A stretch of 64,000 nt of DNA from Streptomyces sp. B21-105 (GTDB lineage: Bacteria > Actinomycetota > Actinomycetes > Streptomycetales > Streptomycetaceae). The stretch covers positions 1,488,001-1,552,000 of the forward strand of contig NZ_JARUMJ010000001.1 in NCBI RefSeq assembly GCF_036898465.1, read 5' to 3'. Positions 52,707-60,295 of the stretch are shown here, piece after piece. Within the stretch, counting starts at the first letter, position 1; each line of letters opens with the position of its first letter. Both the position numbers and the translations under genes were made by a program. The notes under the pieces are model-generated. The model did no database searches. It was not told the DNA's origin and was given only the letters and a program-made list of their open reading frames with translations.

Positions 52707-53432
52707 TCAGGAAGGAGTTGGTGTCTCAGGTGAGTAGCGGGACGGCTCGAGGCGGACGCAGCAGTGTCCCTGGCTGGGCGCGAGGCGCGCTTGGAAGCCG
52801 CCTTCGTCGAGCCCTTGGAGCACGCCGTGGAGCAGGTGGAGGTTCATGCCGCACACCGTCTGGGTGTGTTCGCGGGCGAGCACGTGGAAGGGGCAGTTGC
52901 CCAGAACGACGGCATCACCGTCATGGCGGGGCTCGAATCCGTATCGCTCCAGCAGGTCGAACACGCCCGTGCGGCTCTGGCCGGCCAACTGCGTGCCCAG
53001 TTCGCGGGCTTTGCGGTGCAGCACGCTGCGCACCGGCTCGCCGGTGGCCTCGGATTCCTCCAGGGCCTGCGCGAGGAGCCGTCCGGCCAGTTCGTAGTGC
53101 CGCTCCGGCAGACTGACGGTGACCTGTTTGGTGGAGCGCTTGTAGAGCTTGGCCGGCCTGCCCGCTCCCGGCCCCGTGCGTCCACTGCGCCGTTCGTAGA
53201 CGACGTCGAGCAGTGATTCCGCAGCCAAGCGGTCCAGATGAAAGGCCGCAGTCTGCCGGGCCAGGCCAAGGGCTTCGGCTGCCTCGTCGCGGCTGACCGG
53301 GCTAGGCCGGCGCACGACGTGTTCGTAGAGCCTCCTGCGCGTCGGCTCGTCCAGAGCAGCGACGGCGGAGACGTCGGGATGGGGTGCTTCCTTCGGGTGG
53401 TCCACGAACACCAGTGTAAAACCCACAGCCAT
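52707..53432 (-). CDS. SufR-like winged-helix regulator with Cys cluster (second copy)
   Basis: 241 residues. Winged helix (about 25-100; LDEPTRRRLYEHVVRRPSPV, LGLARQTAAFHLDRLAAESL). C-terminal Cys: C180 (LGNCPF), C194 (TVCGMNL) and C224-C225 (QGHCCVR), i.e. C-X13-C-X29-C. This matches the paralogue at 44588 in spacing and in the HC/NCPF-x-x-LA context. The ATG at 53432 has no good ribosome binding site; GTG 53405 is an alternative, or the message is leaderless. Divergent from DoxX, upstream of folE. Confidence 0.8.
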   Translation of the reverse strand: MAVGFTLVFVDHPKEAPHPDVSAVAALDEPTRRRLYEHVVRRPSPVSRDEAAEALGLARQTAAFHLDRLAAESLLDVVYERRSGRTGPGAGRPAKLYKRSTKQVTVSLPERHYELAGRLLAQALEESEATGEPVRSVLHRKARELGTQLAGQSRTGVFDLLERYGFEPRHDGDAVVLGNCPFHVLAREHTQTVCGMNLHLLHGVLQGLDEGGFQARLAPSQGHCCVRLEPSRYSPETPTPS

Positions 53433-53493
53433 TGATTAAAGAAGGGTTCTACGCTTCTATAGACAGTGAGAGTTGTCGATAGAGGGAGCCGAC
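53433..53493. promoter_or_regulatory. divergent promoter between SufR-like and DoxX-like genes
   Basis: 61 bases, AT-rich (TTGATTAAAGAAGGG, then TTCTATAGACAG). AGAAG at 53440-53444 pairs with CTTCT at 53454-53458 across nine bases. Such a short spacer implies that one operator controls both genes; the SufR-like protein is the obvious candidate. Confidence 0.45.
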
Positions 53494-53931
53494 ATGTCGT
53501 CCGCAACCGCAAACCCCACGTCCGCCGCCCGTCGGCGGGCTGTGCTGACCGATCCCAGCTACCAGGCTTTCGTCATCCTGCGTACCGCGTTCACTGTGGC
53601 GCCGATCCTGTTCGGGCTGGACAAGTTCGCCAACCTGCTCGTTGACTGGCCCACCTACCTCGCTCCCTGGATCAACGACATCGTTCCGGGCAGCGCCCAA
53701 GGCGCCATGTACGCCGTCGGTGTCATCGAGATCGTGGCCGGCATCGCCGTGGCCGTCGCACCACGGTTCGGGGGCTGGCTGGTGGCCGGATGGCTGGCCG
53801 GCATCATCGTCAACCTGCTGACCATCCCGGACTACTACGACATCGCGCTGCGCGATTTCGGGCTGCTGCTCGCCGCGGTCGCCCTTGCCCGACTCGCCCA
53901 GCATTACCACGGCAAGCGGCGAGCGAGCTGA
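53494..53931 (+). CDS. DoxX-family membrane protein
   Basis: 145 residues, four helices. Typical DoxX start of the membrane part: AFVILRTAFTVAPILFGLDK, FANLLVDWPTYLAPWINDIV, then YAVGVIEIVAGIAVAVAPRF and ALRDFGLLLAAVALARLAQH. ATG 53494 follows AGAGGGAG. Family members take part in thiol or oxidative stress responses in actinobacteria. Divergent from the SufR-like regulator, which probably controls it. Confidence 0.82.
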   Translation: MSSATANPTSAARRRAVLTDPSYQAFVILRTAFTVAPILFGLDKFANLLVDWPTYLAPWINDIVPGSAQGAMYAVGVIEIVAGIAVAVAPRFGGWLVAGWLAGIIVNLLTIPDYYDIALRDFGLLLAAVALARLAQHYHGKRRAS

Positions 53932-53947
53932 AGCCCGTACAGGATCC

Positions 53948-54676
53948 CTAGCGGCGAGGTCGGCCGTGGTGGGCCGGGAGCCCGGCGAGATCGGTGCTGC
54001 GGCGCAGCACGTCGCGGAGCATGGCCGGGGTCAGGGTGCGGGTAGACATGTTGCGCTGGCTGGGGTGGTAGCCGCCGACCAGGTGCAGTGGCCGTCCGCC
54101 GCCCGGATCGGCGAGCAGCGCCTCGCAGCCGTGCCCGAAGACCGGGCGCGGGCGGGGCAGTCGCCATCCCGCTTCCGCGAGCACCGGCAGCAGGGCCTGC
54201 CAGGCGAACGCGCCGAGCGCGACGACCGCCCGCAGGGTGGGCCGCAGCAGTTCCAGTTCTCGGGCGAGCCAGGGCCGGCAGGTGTCCCGCTCACCGGTGG
54301 TGGGCCGGTTGTCGGGCGGGGCACAGTGCACCGGCACCGTGATCCGCACCCCGTACAGTTCCAGCCCGTCGTCCCGGTGGGTCGCGGTGGGCCGGGAGGC
54401 CAGCCCGAGGTCGTACAAGGCGGCGTACAGCGCATCGCCGGACGGGTCGCCGGTGAAGATGCGCCCGGTGCGGTTGCCGCCGTGCGCGGCGGGAGCCAGA
54501 CCGACGATCGTCAGCGGTGCGTCCGACGGTCCGAAACCGGGCACCGGACGGGCCCAGTACTCCCAGTCCCGAAACGCCCTGCGCTTGACCCGCGCAGCCT
54601 CCTCCCGCCAAGCCACCAGGCGCGGACAGGCCCGGCAGGTGGCCACCGCCGCGTCCACCTCGCTCGGTGAACTCAT
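53948..54676 (-). CDS. uracil-DNA glycosylase, family 5 (UdgB-like)
   Basis: 242 residues. N-terminal Cys pair (ATCRACPRLV) and later Cys residues fit a 4Fe-4S cluster. Motif A is GLAPAAHGGNRTGRIFTGD (family 5 type, no catalytic Asp of family 1), motif B is HPSQRNMST near the C-terminus. Removes uracil and related lesions from DNA. ATG 54676 assumed; the frame is open further upstream without a ribosome binding site. A decayed C-terminal copy is at 25410-25767. Confidence 0.9.
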   Translation of the reverse strand: MSSPSEVDAAVATCRACPRLVAWREEAARVKRRAFRDWEYWARPVPGFGPSDAPLTIVGLAPAAHGGNRTGRIFTGDPSGDALYAALYDLGLASRPTATHRDDGLELYGVRITVPVHCAPPDNRPTTGERDTCRPWLARELELLRPTLRAVVALGAFAWQALLPVLAEAGWRLPRPRPVFGHGCEALLADPGGGRPLHLVGGYHPSQRNMSTRTLTPAMLRDVLRRSTDLAGLPAHHGRPRR

Positions 54677-54942
54677 CCGGGGGGCCGTCCGCGCGGGAAA
54701 TGCGGGTGACTCGGCCGGGGGACGTCTGCTGGGCACACCGGGCTCCTCGTCGATACGTCGTACTGCACGCCGCCGCTCTGCACCGGGGGGCGGCTGTGGG
54801 GGCCGACCGGACACAGCTCTGACGGGTTCGGATGAGCTGTCGCCGATAAAATGGGAGAGTCGGAATCATCTGCCTCGCAGGGGATGCACATGTCGGCCCG
54901 CTTGAGAGCTGGGGCGGCCGACCGATCTGGAAAGGCACCCTT

Positions 54943-55305
54943 ATGGCCAAACAGATCACCTATCGCCGAGTCTACGAGGAGCCCTCGCCGAAGGACGGCA
55001 AACGCGTGCTGGTCGACCGTGTCTGGCCGCGGGGCATGCGCAAGGAGGAGGCGCGTCTGGACGAGTGGCTCCGCGATGTCGCCCCGTCGACCGATCTACG
55101 CAAGTGGTACGGCCATGAACCTGGCCGCTTCGCCGAGTTCCGCCGCCGCTACCTGGCGGAACTGCGTGACGCCGGTCACCGCGAGGCAGTCGAGCATCTG
55201 CGTGATCTGGCTGGGCACGACAGGCTCTTGCTGCTGACCGCCACCAAGGACGTGGACCACAGCCAGGCCGCCGTCCTCGCCGAGTGGCTGACCAAGAGCA
55301 GCTGA
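54943..55305 (+). CDS. DUF488 family protein (short type, second copy)
   Basis: 120 residues, paralogue of 41656: ITYRRVYEEPSPKDGKRVLV, DRVWPRGMRKEEARLDEW, TDLRKWYGHEPGRFAEFRRR, RLLLLTATKDVDHSQAAVLA. ATG 54943 is preceded by GGAAAGG. Followed 43 bases later by a perfect 20-base palindrome and then by a TnpB-type right end, so it stands next to a former mobile element. Confidence 0.86.
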   Translation: MAKQITYRRVYEEPSPKDGKRVLVDRVWPRGMRKEEARLDEWLRDVAPSTDLRKWYGHEPGRFAEFRRRYLAELRDAGHREAVEHLRDLAGHDRLLLLTATKDVDHSQAAVLAEWLTKSS

Positions 55306-55347
55306 CCAACGCGCGAGACACTAGTGGTGTCGGCCCCCGGCGGACCG

Positions 55348-55367
55348 CGATCGGGCATGCCCGATCG
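55348..55367. repeat. perfect 20-bp palindrome downstream of DUF488
   Basis: CGATCGGGCATGCCCGATCG, a perfect palindrome able to form a ten-base-pair hairpin without loop. Either a terminator for the DUF488 gene or a protein-binding site; no U-run follows. Confidence 0.6.
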
Positions 55368-55412
55368 ACCGTCCTCGCTTCGCCGTCCCCGGGACTTCGA
55401 GCGTCCGGAGCC

Positions 55413-55745
55413 TTGACCTCCTCCCCTTCGTGAACGAAAGGGATTCCTTCCCTCTCGGGTCGGGCTTTCTGCTTCACAGTCCGCAGCCACCTGGGGTTAC
55501 CAGCAAGGGACGGCGTACCGCCCATGGTCTTACGCAAGCTCCACAGACCTGACTTCCCGCCAGCCCGGCGGTAGACCCGGACGGCTTGTTTATCGCCGAC
55601 CGGGCACTACCGACCTTATCGCCCGATCAGCATCACTCCTGACGCTCGGTGACGAATGGTCTTTCGCCCAGGGGCGAAACCCCGCTCCCTGTCCTGCTCC
55701 GCAGGAGTCCGTTTCCTCCCCCGCCTGAACGCGGGGGTATCCACG
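55413..55745 (-). mobile_element. IS200/IS605-type right-end relic with structured, TnpB-associated sequence
   Basis: No tnpB gene is present, but on the minus strand the sequence ends like an IS1341-type element: a frame reading SGLWSLRKTMGGTPSLAGNP, then TVKQKARPEREGIPFVHEGE, closed by GGAATCCC, the imperfect hairpin ACGAA/TTCGT (55424-55442) and GGAGGAGGTCAA (55410-55421). Upstream are further stems: TTTCGCCC/GGGCGAAA at 55662-55679, TCCTGC/GCAGGA at 55692-55706 and CCCCCGC/GCGGGGG at 55718-55737, plus GCCCGG/CCGGGC at 55563-55605. TnpB 3' regions encode the guide omega-RNA, so this could be an orphan omega-RNA or its remains. Confidence 0.58.
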
Positions 55746-55773
55746 GAGGAATCCCGATGAAAAGGGGATGATC

Positions 55774-56181
55774 ATGCGAACGAACATCATCCGGCACGAG
55801 ACCATGATGGTGAGCTACGACGTGGTCAACGGCTGGACGGTTGTCGAAGTCGACGGTGACGTGGACGCCCATACCGCCCCCATGATCCGCGAAGCAGTCA
55901 TCAAACTTGTCGACGAGGGGCACCGCCACTTCGTCCTGGACCTGGGCTTCGTCACCTTCATGGACTCGATGGGGCTGGGCGTGATTGTGGCGATCACCAA
56001 ACGCATCCGAGAACACGAAGGTTCGCTGCGTATCGCATCCGTCTCTGGCCGGATACTCAAGATCTTCGACCTCAGCGGCATGCGCGAGAGCTACGAGATC
56101 TACCCGTCGACACCGGATGCGACGCAATCCGTTCCCGCGCCCGGCAGCCTCGCGCACTGGCCGCATCGCTCCTCCCACTGA
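55774..56181 (+). CDS. STAS-domain anti-sigma-factor antagonist (BldG/RsbV type)
   Basis: 135 residues. TVVEVDGDVDAHTAPMIREA, then FVLDLGFVTFMDSMGLGVIV with the phosphorylatable Ser (DSMG) and LRIASVSGRILKIFDLSGM. Start ATG 55774 is six bases after AAGGGG; ATG 55768 would be too close. The C-terminal 30 residues are a non-conserved tail. Convergent with the GAF-SpoIIE phosphatase 56294, which is a plausible partner that dephosphorylates it. Confidence 0.9.
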   Translation: MRTNIIRHETMMVSYDVVNGWTVVEVDGDVDAHTAPMIREAVIKLVDEGHRHFVLDLGFVTFMDSMGLGVIVAITKRIREHEGSLRIASVSGRILKIFDLSGMRESYEIYPSTPDATQSVPAPGSLAHWPHRSSH

Positions 56182-56293
56182 GGAACGCTGCTGGGCCGCC
56201 GACTCGGAGGTCCAGACGGCGACCAGCAGACGGGGCATGCAGCCGGTGGCGTCCCGTTCCTGCCTGTCCGACGGCAGGGGGACGCCGCGCGTG

Positions 56294-57616
56294 TCACTCG
56301 CCCCCTTTTGGGCTGTCCAAGGGGGTGCGCAGGGCGAGCAGGGCGACATCGTCGTCGAACACCTGCCGGCTTCGGCTGATCAGGGCGTCGCACAGTTCCT
56401 CCAGTGGGGCCGTGGTCAGGCGTGCGGCCTGCTCGGCGAGGTCGTCAAGTCCGGTGTCGATGTCCTGGTCGCGGCGCTCGACCAGCCCGTCGGTGAAGAG
56501 CAGCAGGGTGCTGCCGGGCAGAAGGGGGTGTTCGTGGCTGTACCGGGAGACGGACGCATCGATGCCCACCGGGATGCCGTGGCGGGCGGGTGCGAGGTAG
56601 CGCGTGCTGCCGTCCGCGCCGACCAGCAGCGGCGGCAGATGCCCCGCGTTGCTCCAGCTGAACGTGTACTCCCCGCCCCCTCCACGGCCACGCTCGATGC
56701 GGCCGAGTAGCAGGGTGGCCGTGGGCGGATCGTCGAACATCGTCAGGGCGTGGTCCAGTCTCGACATGACCTGGCCGGGCGGCTCGCCCCGGTCGAGGGC
56801 GAGTGCCCGCAGCATGTTGCGGATCTGGCCCATCAGCGGGGCGGCCTCGACATTGTGGCCGGTCACGTCGCCCACCACCACGCAGGTGGCGCCGTCGGGC
56901 AAGGCCATGGCGTCGTACCAGTCCCCGCCCAGCCTGGGCAGGACCGAGGCCGGTTCGTAGCGGGCGGTGACCTCGAGCGGCGCAAGGTCGGGAAGGGCGG
57001 GCAGCATGCGGCGCTGGAAGTGCTCGGCGGCGTGTTTGAGGTGCTCGTAAAGGCGGGCGTTCTCGAGACTGACGCCCGCCGCACTGGCCAGCGCGGTCAG
57101 CAGCCCCTCGTCATCGTCATCGAAGGGTGTGCCGTCCTTCTTGTCGGCGAGGTAGAGGTCGCCGTAAACGGTGCCACGCACCATGAGCGGAACACCTATC
57201 AGGGTCCCCATAGGCGGATGCCCGGACGGAAATCCGACGAAACGCGGGTGCGCGGCCACATCCGCCACCCGCAGCGGCTCCCGGTCGTCCACCAAGGTGT
57301 GCAGCAGCCCATGGCCCTGCGGCAGGCCCATGTCAGCACACAGGTGCGGGTCGTCGATGCCCACCGTGATCAGGTCGATGACCTTGCCGCTCTCCGAGAG
57401 CACGCCCAGTGCCCCGTAGCGCGCGGCCACCAGGTCGGTGGCGGCCTCCACGATGCGATGCAGCACCGTGCGGGTGTCCATGTCGGAACTGACCGCCCCG
57501 ATCGCGTCCAGCAAGTGGCGCAGCCGCTGCCGGTCCAGGTCACGCTGCGGCGGCCGGGCGGCCACGCCCTCCCGGGTCCGGCCCCGCTCCCGCCTGTGCC
57601 ACGGATTGCGCGCCAT
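56294..57616 (-). CDS. GAF-SpoIIE/PP2C phosphatase
   Basis: 440 residues. GAF domain (about 40-190: LLDAIGAVSSDMDTRTVLHR, ARYGALGVLSESGKVIDLIT, PMGTLIGVPLMVRGTVYGDL) followed by SpoIIE-type PP2C (about 205-430: LPRLGGDWYDAMALPDGATC, VVVGDVTGHNVEAAPLMGQI, SWSNAGHLPPLLVG, LLLFTDGLVERRDQDIDTGL). Metal-binding Asp residues are intact. ATG 57616 follows GGGAGGAAG. Soluble counterpart to the membrane form; no ATPase domain. Confidence 0.92.
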   Translation of the reverse strand: MARNPWHRRERGRTREGVAARPPQRDLDRQRLRHLLDAIGAVSSDMDTRTVLHRIVEAATDLVAARYGALGVLSESGKVIDLITVGIDDPHLCADMGLPQGHGLLHTLVDDREPLRVADVAAHPRFVGFPSGHPPMGTLIGVPLMVRGTVYGDLYLADKKDGTPFDDDDEGLLTALASAAGVSLENARLYEHLKHAAEHFQRRMLPALPDLAPLEVTARYEPASVLPRLGGDWYDAMALPDGATCVVVGDVTGHNVEAAPLMGQIRNMLRALALDRGEPPGQVMSRLDHALTMFDDPPTATLLLGRIERGRGGGGEYTFSWSNAGHLPPLLVGADGSTRYLAPARHGIPVGIDASVSRYSHEHPLLPGSTLLLFTDGLVERRDQDIDTGLDDLAEQAARLTTAPLEELCDALISRSRQVFDDDVALLALRTPLDSPKGGE

Positions 57617-57785
57617 GGTGCTTCCTCCCGGCGCCATCAGGCGCCGTCATCACGTCGCCGTGCCTTGTCACACTACGCGCTCACCTGACGGGAAGCAGGC
57701 CACAGCGGCACGCCGGACCTGCGCCCGCCCCACGAGACCGCTGCGTCCGGCATTCCCTGCCGTGGCGACCGCAAAGAGGCGACGG

Positions 57786-58259
57786 TCAGGGCACGATGAC
57801 GACGGGGCAGTGCGCGTGGCGGGCCATCCACGCCGGCACCGACCCGATCAGGTGGTGCAGCCGTTGCTCCGGCGCGCCGAGGACCAGCGCGTCGGCCTGG
57901 TGCTCGTCGGCAAGCCGGGCCAGCTCTCGGGCCGCGTCCCCGATGCAGGAGGCGACGTGGACGTTCAGGCCTGCCGGCGTGGCCGCGGGCAGCGTGTCGG
58001 TGAGTTCAGCGCGCAGCCAGGCGAGCACATCGGCCTCCCGCTCGGCTTCGGGGGCGACGATCCCCGGGTCGTACGAGACGGGAACGGGAGTGATGTATGC
58101 GACGAGCAGAGGCCGCCCGGTCCGGCGGGCCAGTCCCGTCGCCCAGGCGAGCGCGCGGCGGCTGGCCGTGGATCCGTCGTAACCCGCCACCACTGGATGC
58201 GCCGGAGTAGCGGGTGCTCGGGGGGCCTGCTCACCTTCATCGCACACGGCTGCGTTCAT
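57786..58259 (-). CDS. single-domain universal stress protein
   Basis: 157 residues: HPVVAGYDGSTASRRALAWA and GAPEQRLHHLIGSVPAWMAR, HAHCPVVIVP. The loop is G-x2-x2-G with a Ser but lacks the double Gly of ATP-binding USPs (APEQRLHHLIGS), so ATP binding is doubtful. ATG 58259. Divergent from the cNMP-binding remnant. Fourth USP of the window. Confidence 0.82.
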   Translation of the reverse strand: MNAAVCDEGEQAPRAPATPAHPVVAGYDGSTASRRALAWATGLARRTGRPLLVAYITPVPVSYDPGIVAPEAEREADVLAWLRAELTDTLPAATPAGLNVHVASCIGDAARELARLADEHQADALVLGAPEQRLHHLIGSVPAWMARHAHCPVVIVP

Positions 58260-58429
58260 CCACTCGACGGCGACACATCCGGCATCATACCGATCACACC
58301 GGACAACCGGGCCATATTCTGGCTGGCCACCGACCAGTGGCGCTACGAGGCGTTCCCCGCCCACATGCTGGCCAGCCCCCTGGGAGAGTGGCGGCGGGCG
58401 GGCCGCATCCTGCCGGACTGCCGACGTTG

Positions 58430-58579
58430 CAGCAGTGCGCGCCATGTGCGAGGAAGATCCGGTGCTGGGGCAAGCGGTCACCCGCAGCGTGGTCACCGTG
58501 GTCGGGAACCGGCGCAATCCGCCCGGACGCGCCTGCTGGACCTCTACGGGCGGGCCGGCAGCGGGCCCCGGCCCTGACC
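58430..58579 (+). pseudogene. cyclic-nucleotide-binding (Crp-like) domain protein, C-terminal remnant
   Basis: One frame reads MCEEDPVLGQAVTRSVVTVV GNR and then the next frame gives RTRLLDLYGRAGSGPRP to a stop, which together match the C-terminal helix of actinomycete single-domain Crp-like proteins (…CxEDPxLGxxVxRxVxxVVxxRLxAARTRLLDLY). The cNMP-binding beta-barrel is absent. A one-base shift separates the two parts. Confidence 0.5.
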
Positions 58580-58710
58580 GTCAACGCTACTCAATGTGCT
58601 GCCGCAGACGCGTTGTGAGCTCATGCAGCGCTCGCGCACGGATCGGCCGATAATGGAAGCGATCGACTTCGGCGAGACGAGAGCGCACGTCGCGCGTCTT
58701 GAGGCTGCAT

Positions 58711-59424
58711 ATGAACGATCAATCCATGCAGATGAATGGTCCCCCGCCGGTCGTCGGGCTGGTTGGTGAGAGCCTGGTACCCGTCACGGACGAGGTGGAG
58801 TGGGCGGCTGTGTCCCCGCGGCAGATCACCCCCGAGGAGTGGCAGCGGTTCGAGGGCTACGTCAAGGAGGTCTTCGAGGCGCTCGGCCTGGCCGTCGGAT
58901 CAGCGGCCACCGCCGATACCCCCCGCCGTTTCCTGCGTGCCCTCTTCGACGCCACCAGCGGGTACGAAGGAGACGAAAAGCTGGTTACCGCCTTCGAGAC
59001 CGAATGCCACGGCGGTTCGGACTGCCGGATCAGCCAGATCGTCGAAGGACCGATCCCGTTCTTCGCCCTCTGTGAGCACCACGCTTTGCCGTTCTTCGGC
59101 AAGGCGTACGTCGGATACATCGCGCACGAGCACATCCTCGGCCTGTCCAAACTGACCAGGCTGGTACGGCTGTTCGCCCGCCGCTTCTCCGTGCAGGAGC
59201 GCATCGGCCGCCAACTCGCCGAATCACTGCAGCAGATCCTGCTCCCACACGGCGTCGCGGTCCACCTGGAAGCGGTGCATCTGTGCACGCAGATGCGCGG
59301 AGTACGGGAGATCGAGTCCAGCACCCGCACCACCCACTGGCGGGGCACCTACGACGAGGATCCACAACTGCGCGGCGAATTCTTCTCGCTGTGCGGGCAG
59401 CAGGGCCTGGCCGGACATGGCTGA
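58711..59424 (+). CDS. folE: GTP cyclohydrolase I (second, diverged copy)
   Basis: 237 residues. Zn-binding FALCEHHALPFFGKAYVGYI and CTQMRGVREIESSTRTTHWR (the Cys and the catalytic region are kept), SVQERIGRQLAESLQQILLP. Longer N-terminus (about 60 residues) and a QxRG region differing from the copy at 51991, so the two are not recent duplicates. The ATG at 58711 is preferred to TTG 58699. Overlaps the ribD-like gene by eight bases, so the pair is one operon, possibly for a dedicated pterin or deazapurine product. Confidence 0.9.
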   Translation: MNDQSMQMNGPPPVVGLVGESLVPVTDEVEWAAVSPRQITPEEWQRFEGYVKEVFEALGLAVGSAATADTPRRFLRALFDATSGYEGDEKLVTAFETECHGGSDCRISQIVEGPIPFFALCEHHALPFFGKAYVGYIAHEHILGLSKLTRLVRLFARRFSVQERIGRQLAESLQQILLPHGVAVHLEAVHLCTQMRGVREIESSTRTTHWRGTYDEDPQLRGEFFSLCGQQGLAGHG

Positions 59425-60295
59425 GCACAGCACCGCACACCCCGCCGCCGGAAAACGGACAGGCTCGCTGGAGCCCCTTGAGTTGCTGTACGAGGAAGCC
59501 GGACAGCCCAGCTTCGGTCTGCCTGCAACGCTCTCTGCGGCGTACGGCGGCGATCTGGGCTTCACGACGCCGTGCGTGTACGCGAACTTCGTCACTTCAC
59601 TTGACGGAGTAGTTGCCCTCGGCCCCGAATACCCCTCCTCCGGCTCGGCGATCAGCGGGCGTGAACCCGCGGACCGCTTTGTCATGGGACTGCTGCGCGC
59701 ATGCGCCGACGCGGTACTCATCGGGGCCGGCACACTCCGAGCCACGCCCCGCCACCTGTGGACCCCCGACCATGTCTGTCCGCAAGCCGCACCCGACTTC
59801 GACGAGCTACGGCGCAGCCTGAAACGCGCCACCCGACCGCAACTGGTTGTGGTCACAGCGAGCGGCGATGTGCCCACGGAACACCCAGCGCTGCAGTCGG
59901 GCGCTCTCGTGGCCACCACCGCGGACGGCGCCCGCCGGCTCGAGGGGCACCTGCCGCCAACCTGCGCGACACTCACCGCGGACGAAGGACCCGCCCTCCG
60001 TATGGCCGACGTCCTCGCGGCTCTCCACGCCCAGGGACACACCGCGGTGCTCACCGAGGGTGGGCCACAGCTCATCGGTCACCTCATCGGCGAGGGCCTG
60101 CTGGATGAGCTGTTCCTCACGACATCCCCAGTGCTCGCCGGCCGGGACGGCACATCCCGCCCCGGGGTGGTCGCCGGGCTCGAACTGCTGCCGAACCAGC
60201 CGGCGTGGACGGACCTGATCAGCGCCCGCCGCGCGGAATCCCAGGGTCTTCTCGATGACCTGTGCGGGCGAGCCGACCGTCAGTGGTGTCTGTGA
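59417..60295 (+). CDS. RibD/DHFR-like reductase, 3' end truncated
   Basis: 292 residues. RibD_C fold: VYANFVTSLDGVVALGPEYP, ADRFVMGLLRACADAVLIGA, GTLRATPRHLW, then ALHAQGHTAVLTEGGPQLIG, HLIGEGLLDELFLTTSPVLA. NADPH-dependent reduction of a pyrimidine or pterin is expected. Coupled to folE2 upstream. After residue about 270 (ISARR) the sequence is replaced by antisense of the LLM gene, so the last strand and helix are missing; whether the product still folds is uncertain. Confidence 0.82.
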   Translation: MAEHSTAHPAAGKRTGSLEPLELLYEEAGQPSFGLPATLSAAYGGDLGFTTPCVYANFVTSLDGVVALGPEYPSSGSAISGREPADRFVMGLLRACADAVLIGAGTLRATPRHLWTPDHVCPQAAPDFDELRRSLKRATRPQLVVVTASGDVPTEHPALQSGALVATTADGARRLEGHLPPTCATLTADEGPALRMADVLAALHAQGHTAVLTEGGPQLIGHLIGEGLLDELFLTTSPVLAGRDGTSRPGVVAGLELLPNQPAWTDLISARRAESQGLLDDLCGRADRQWCL

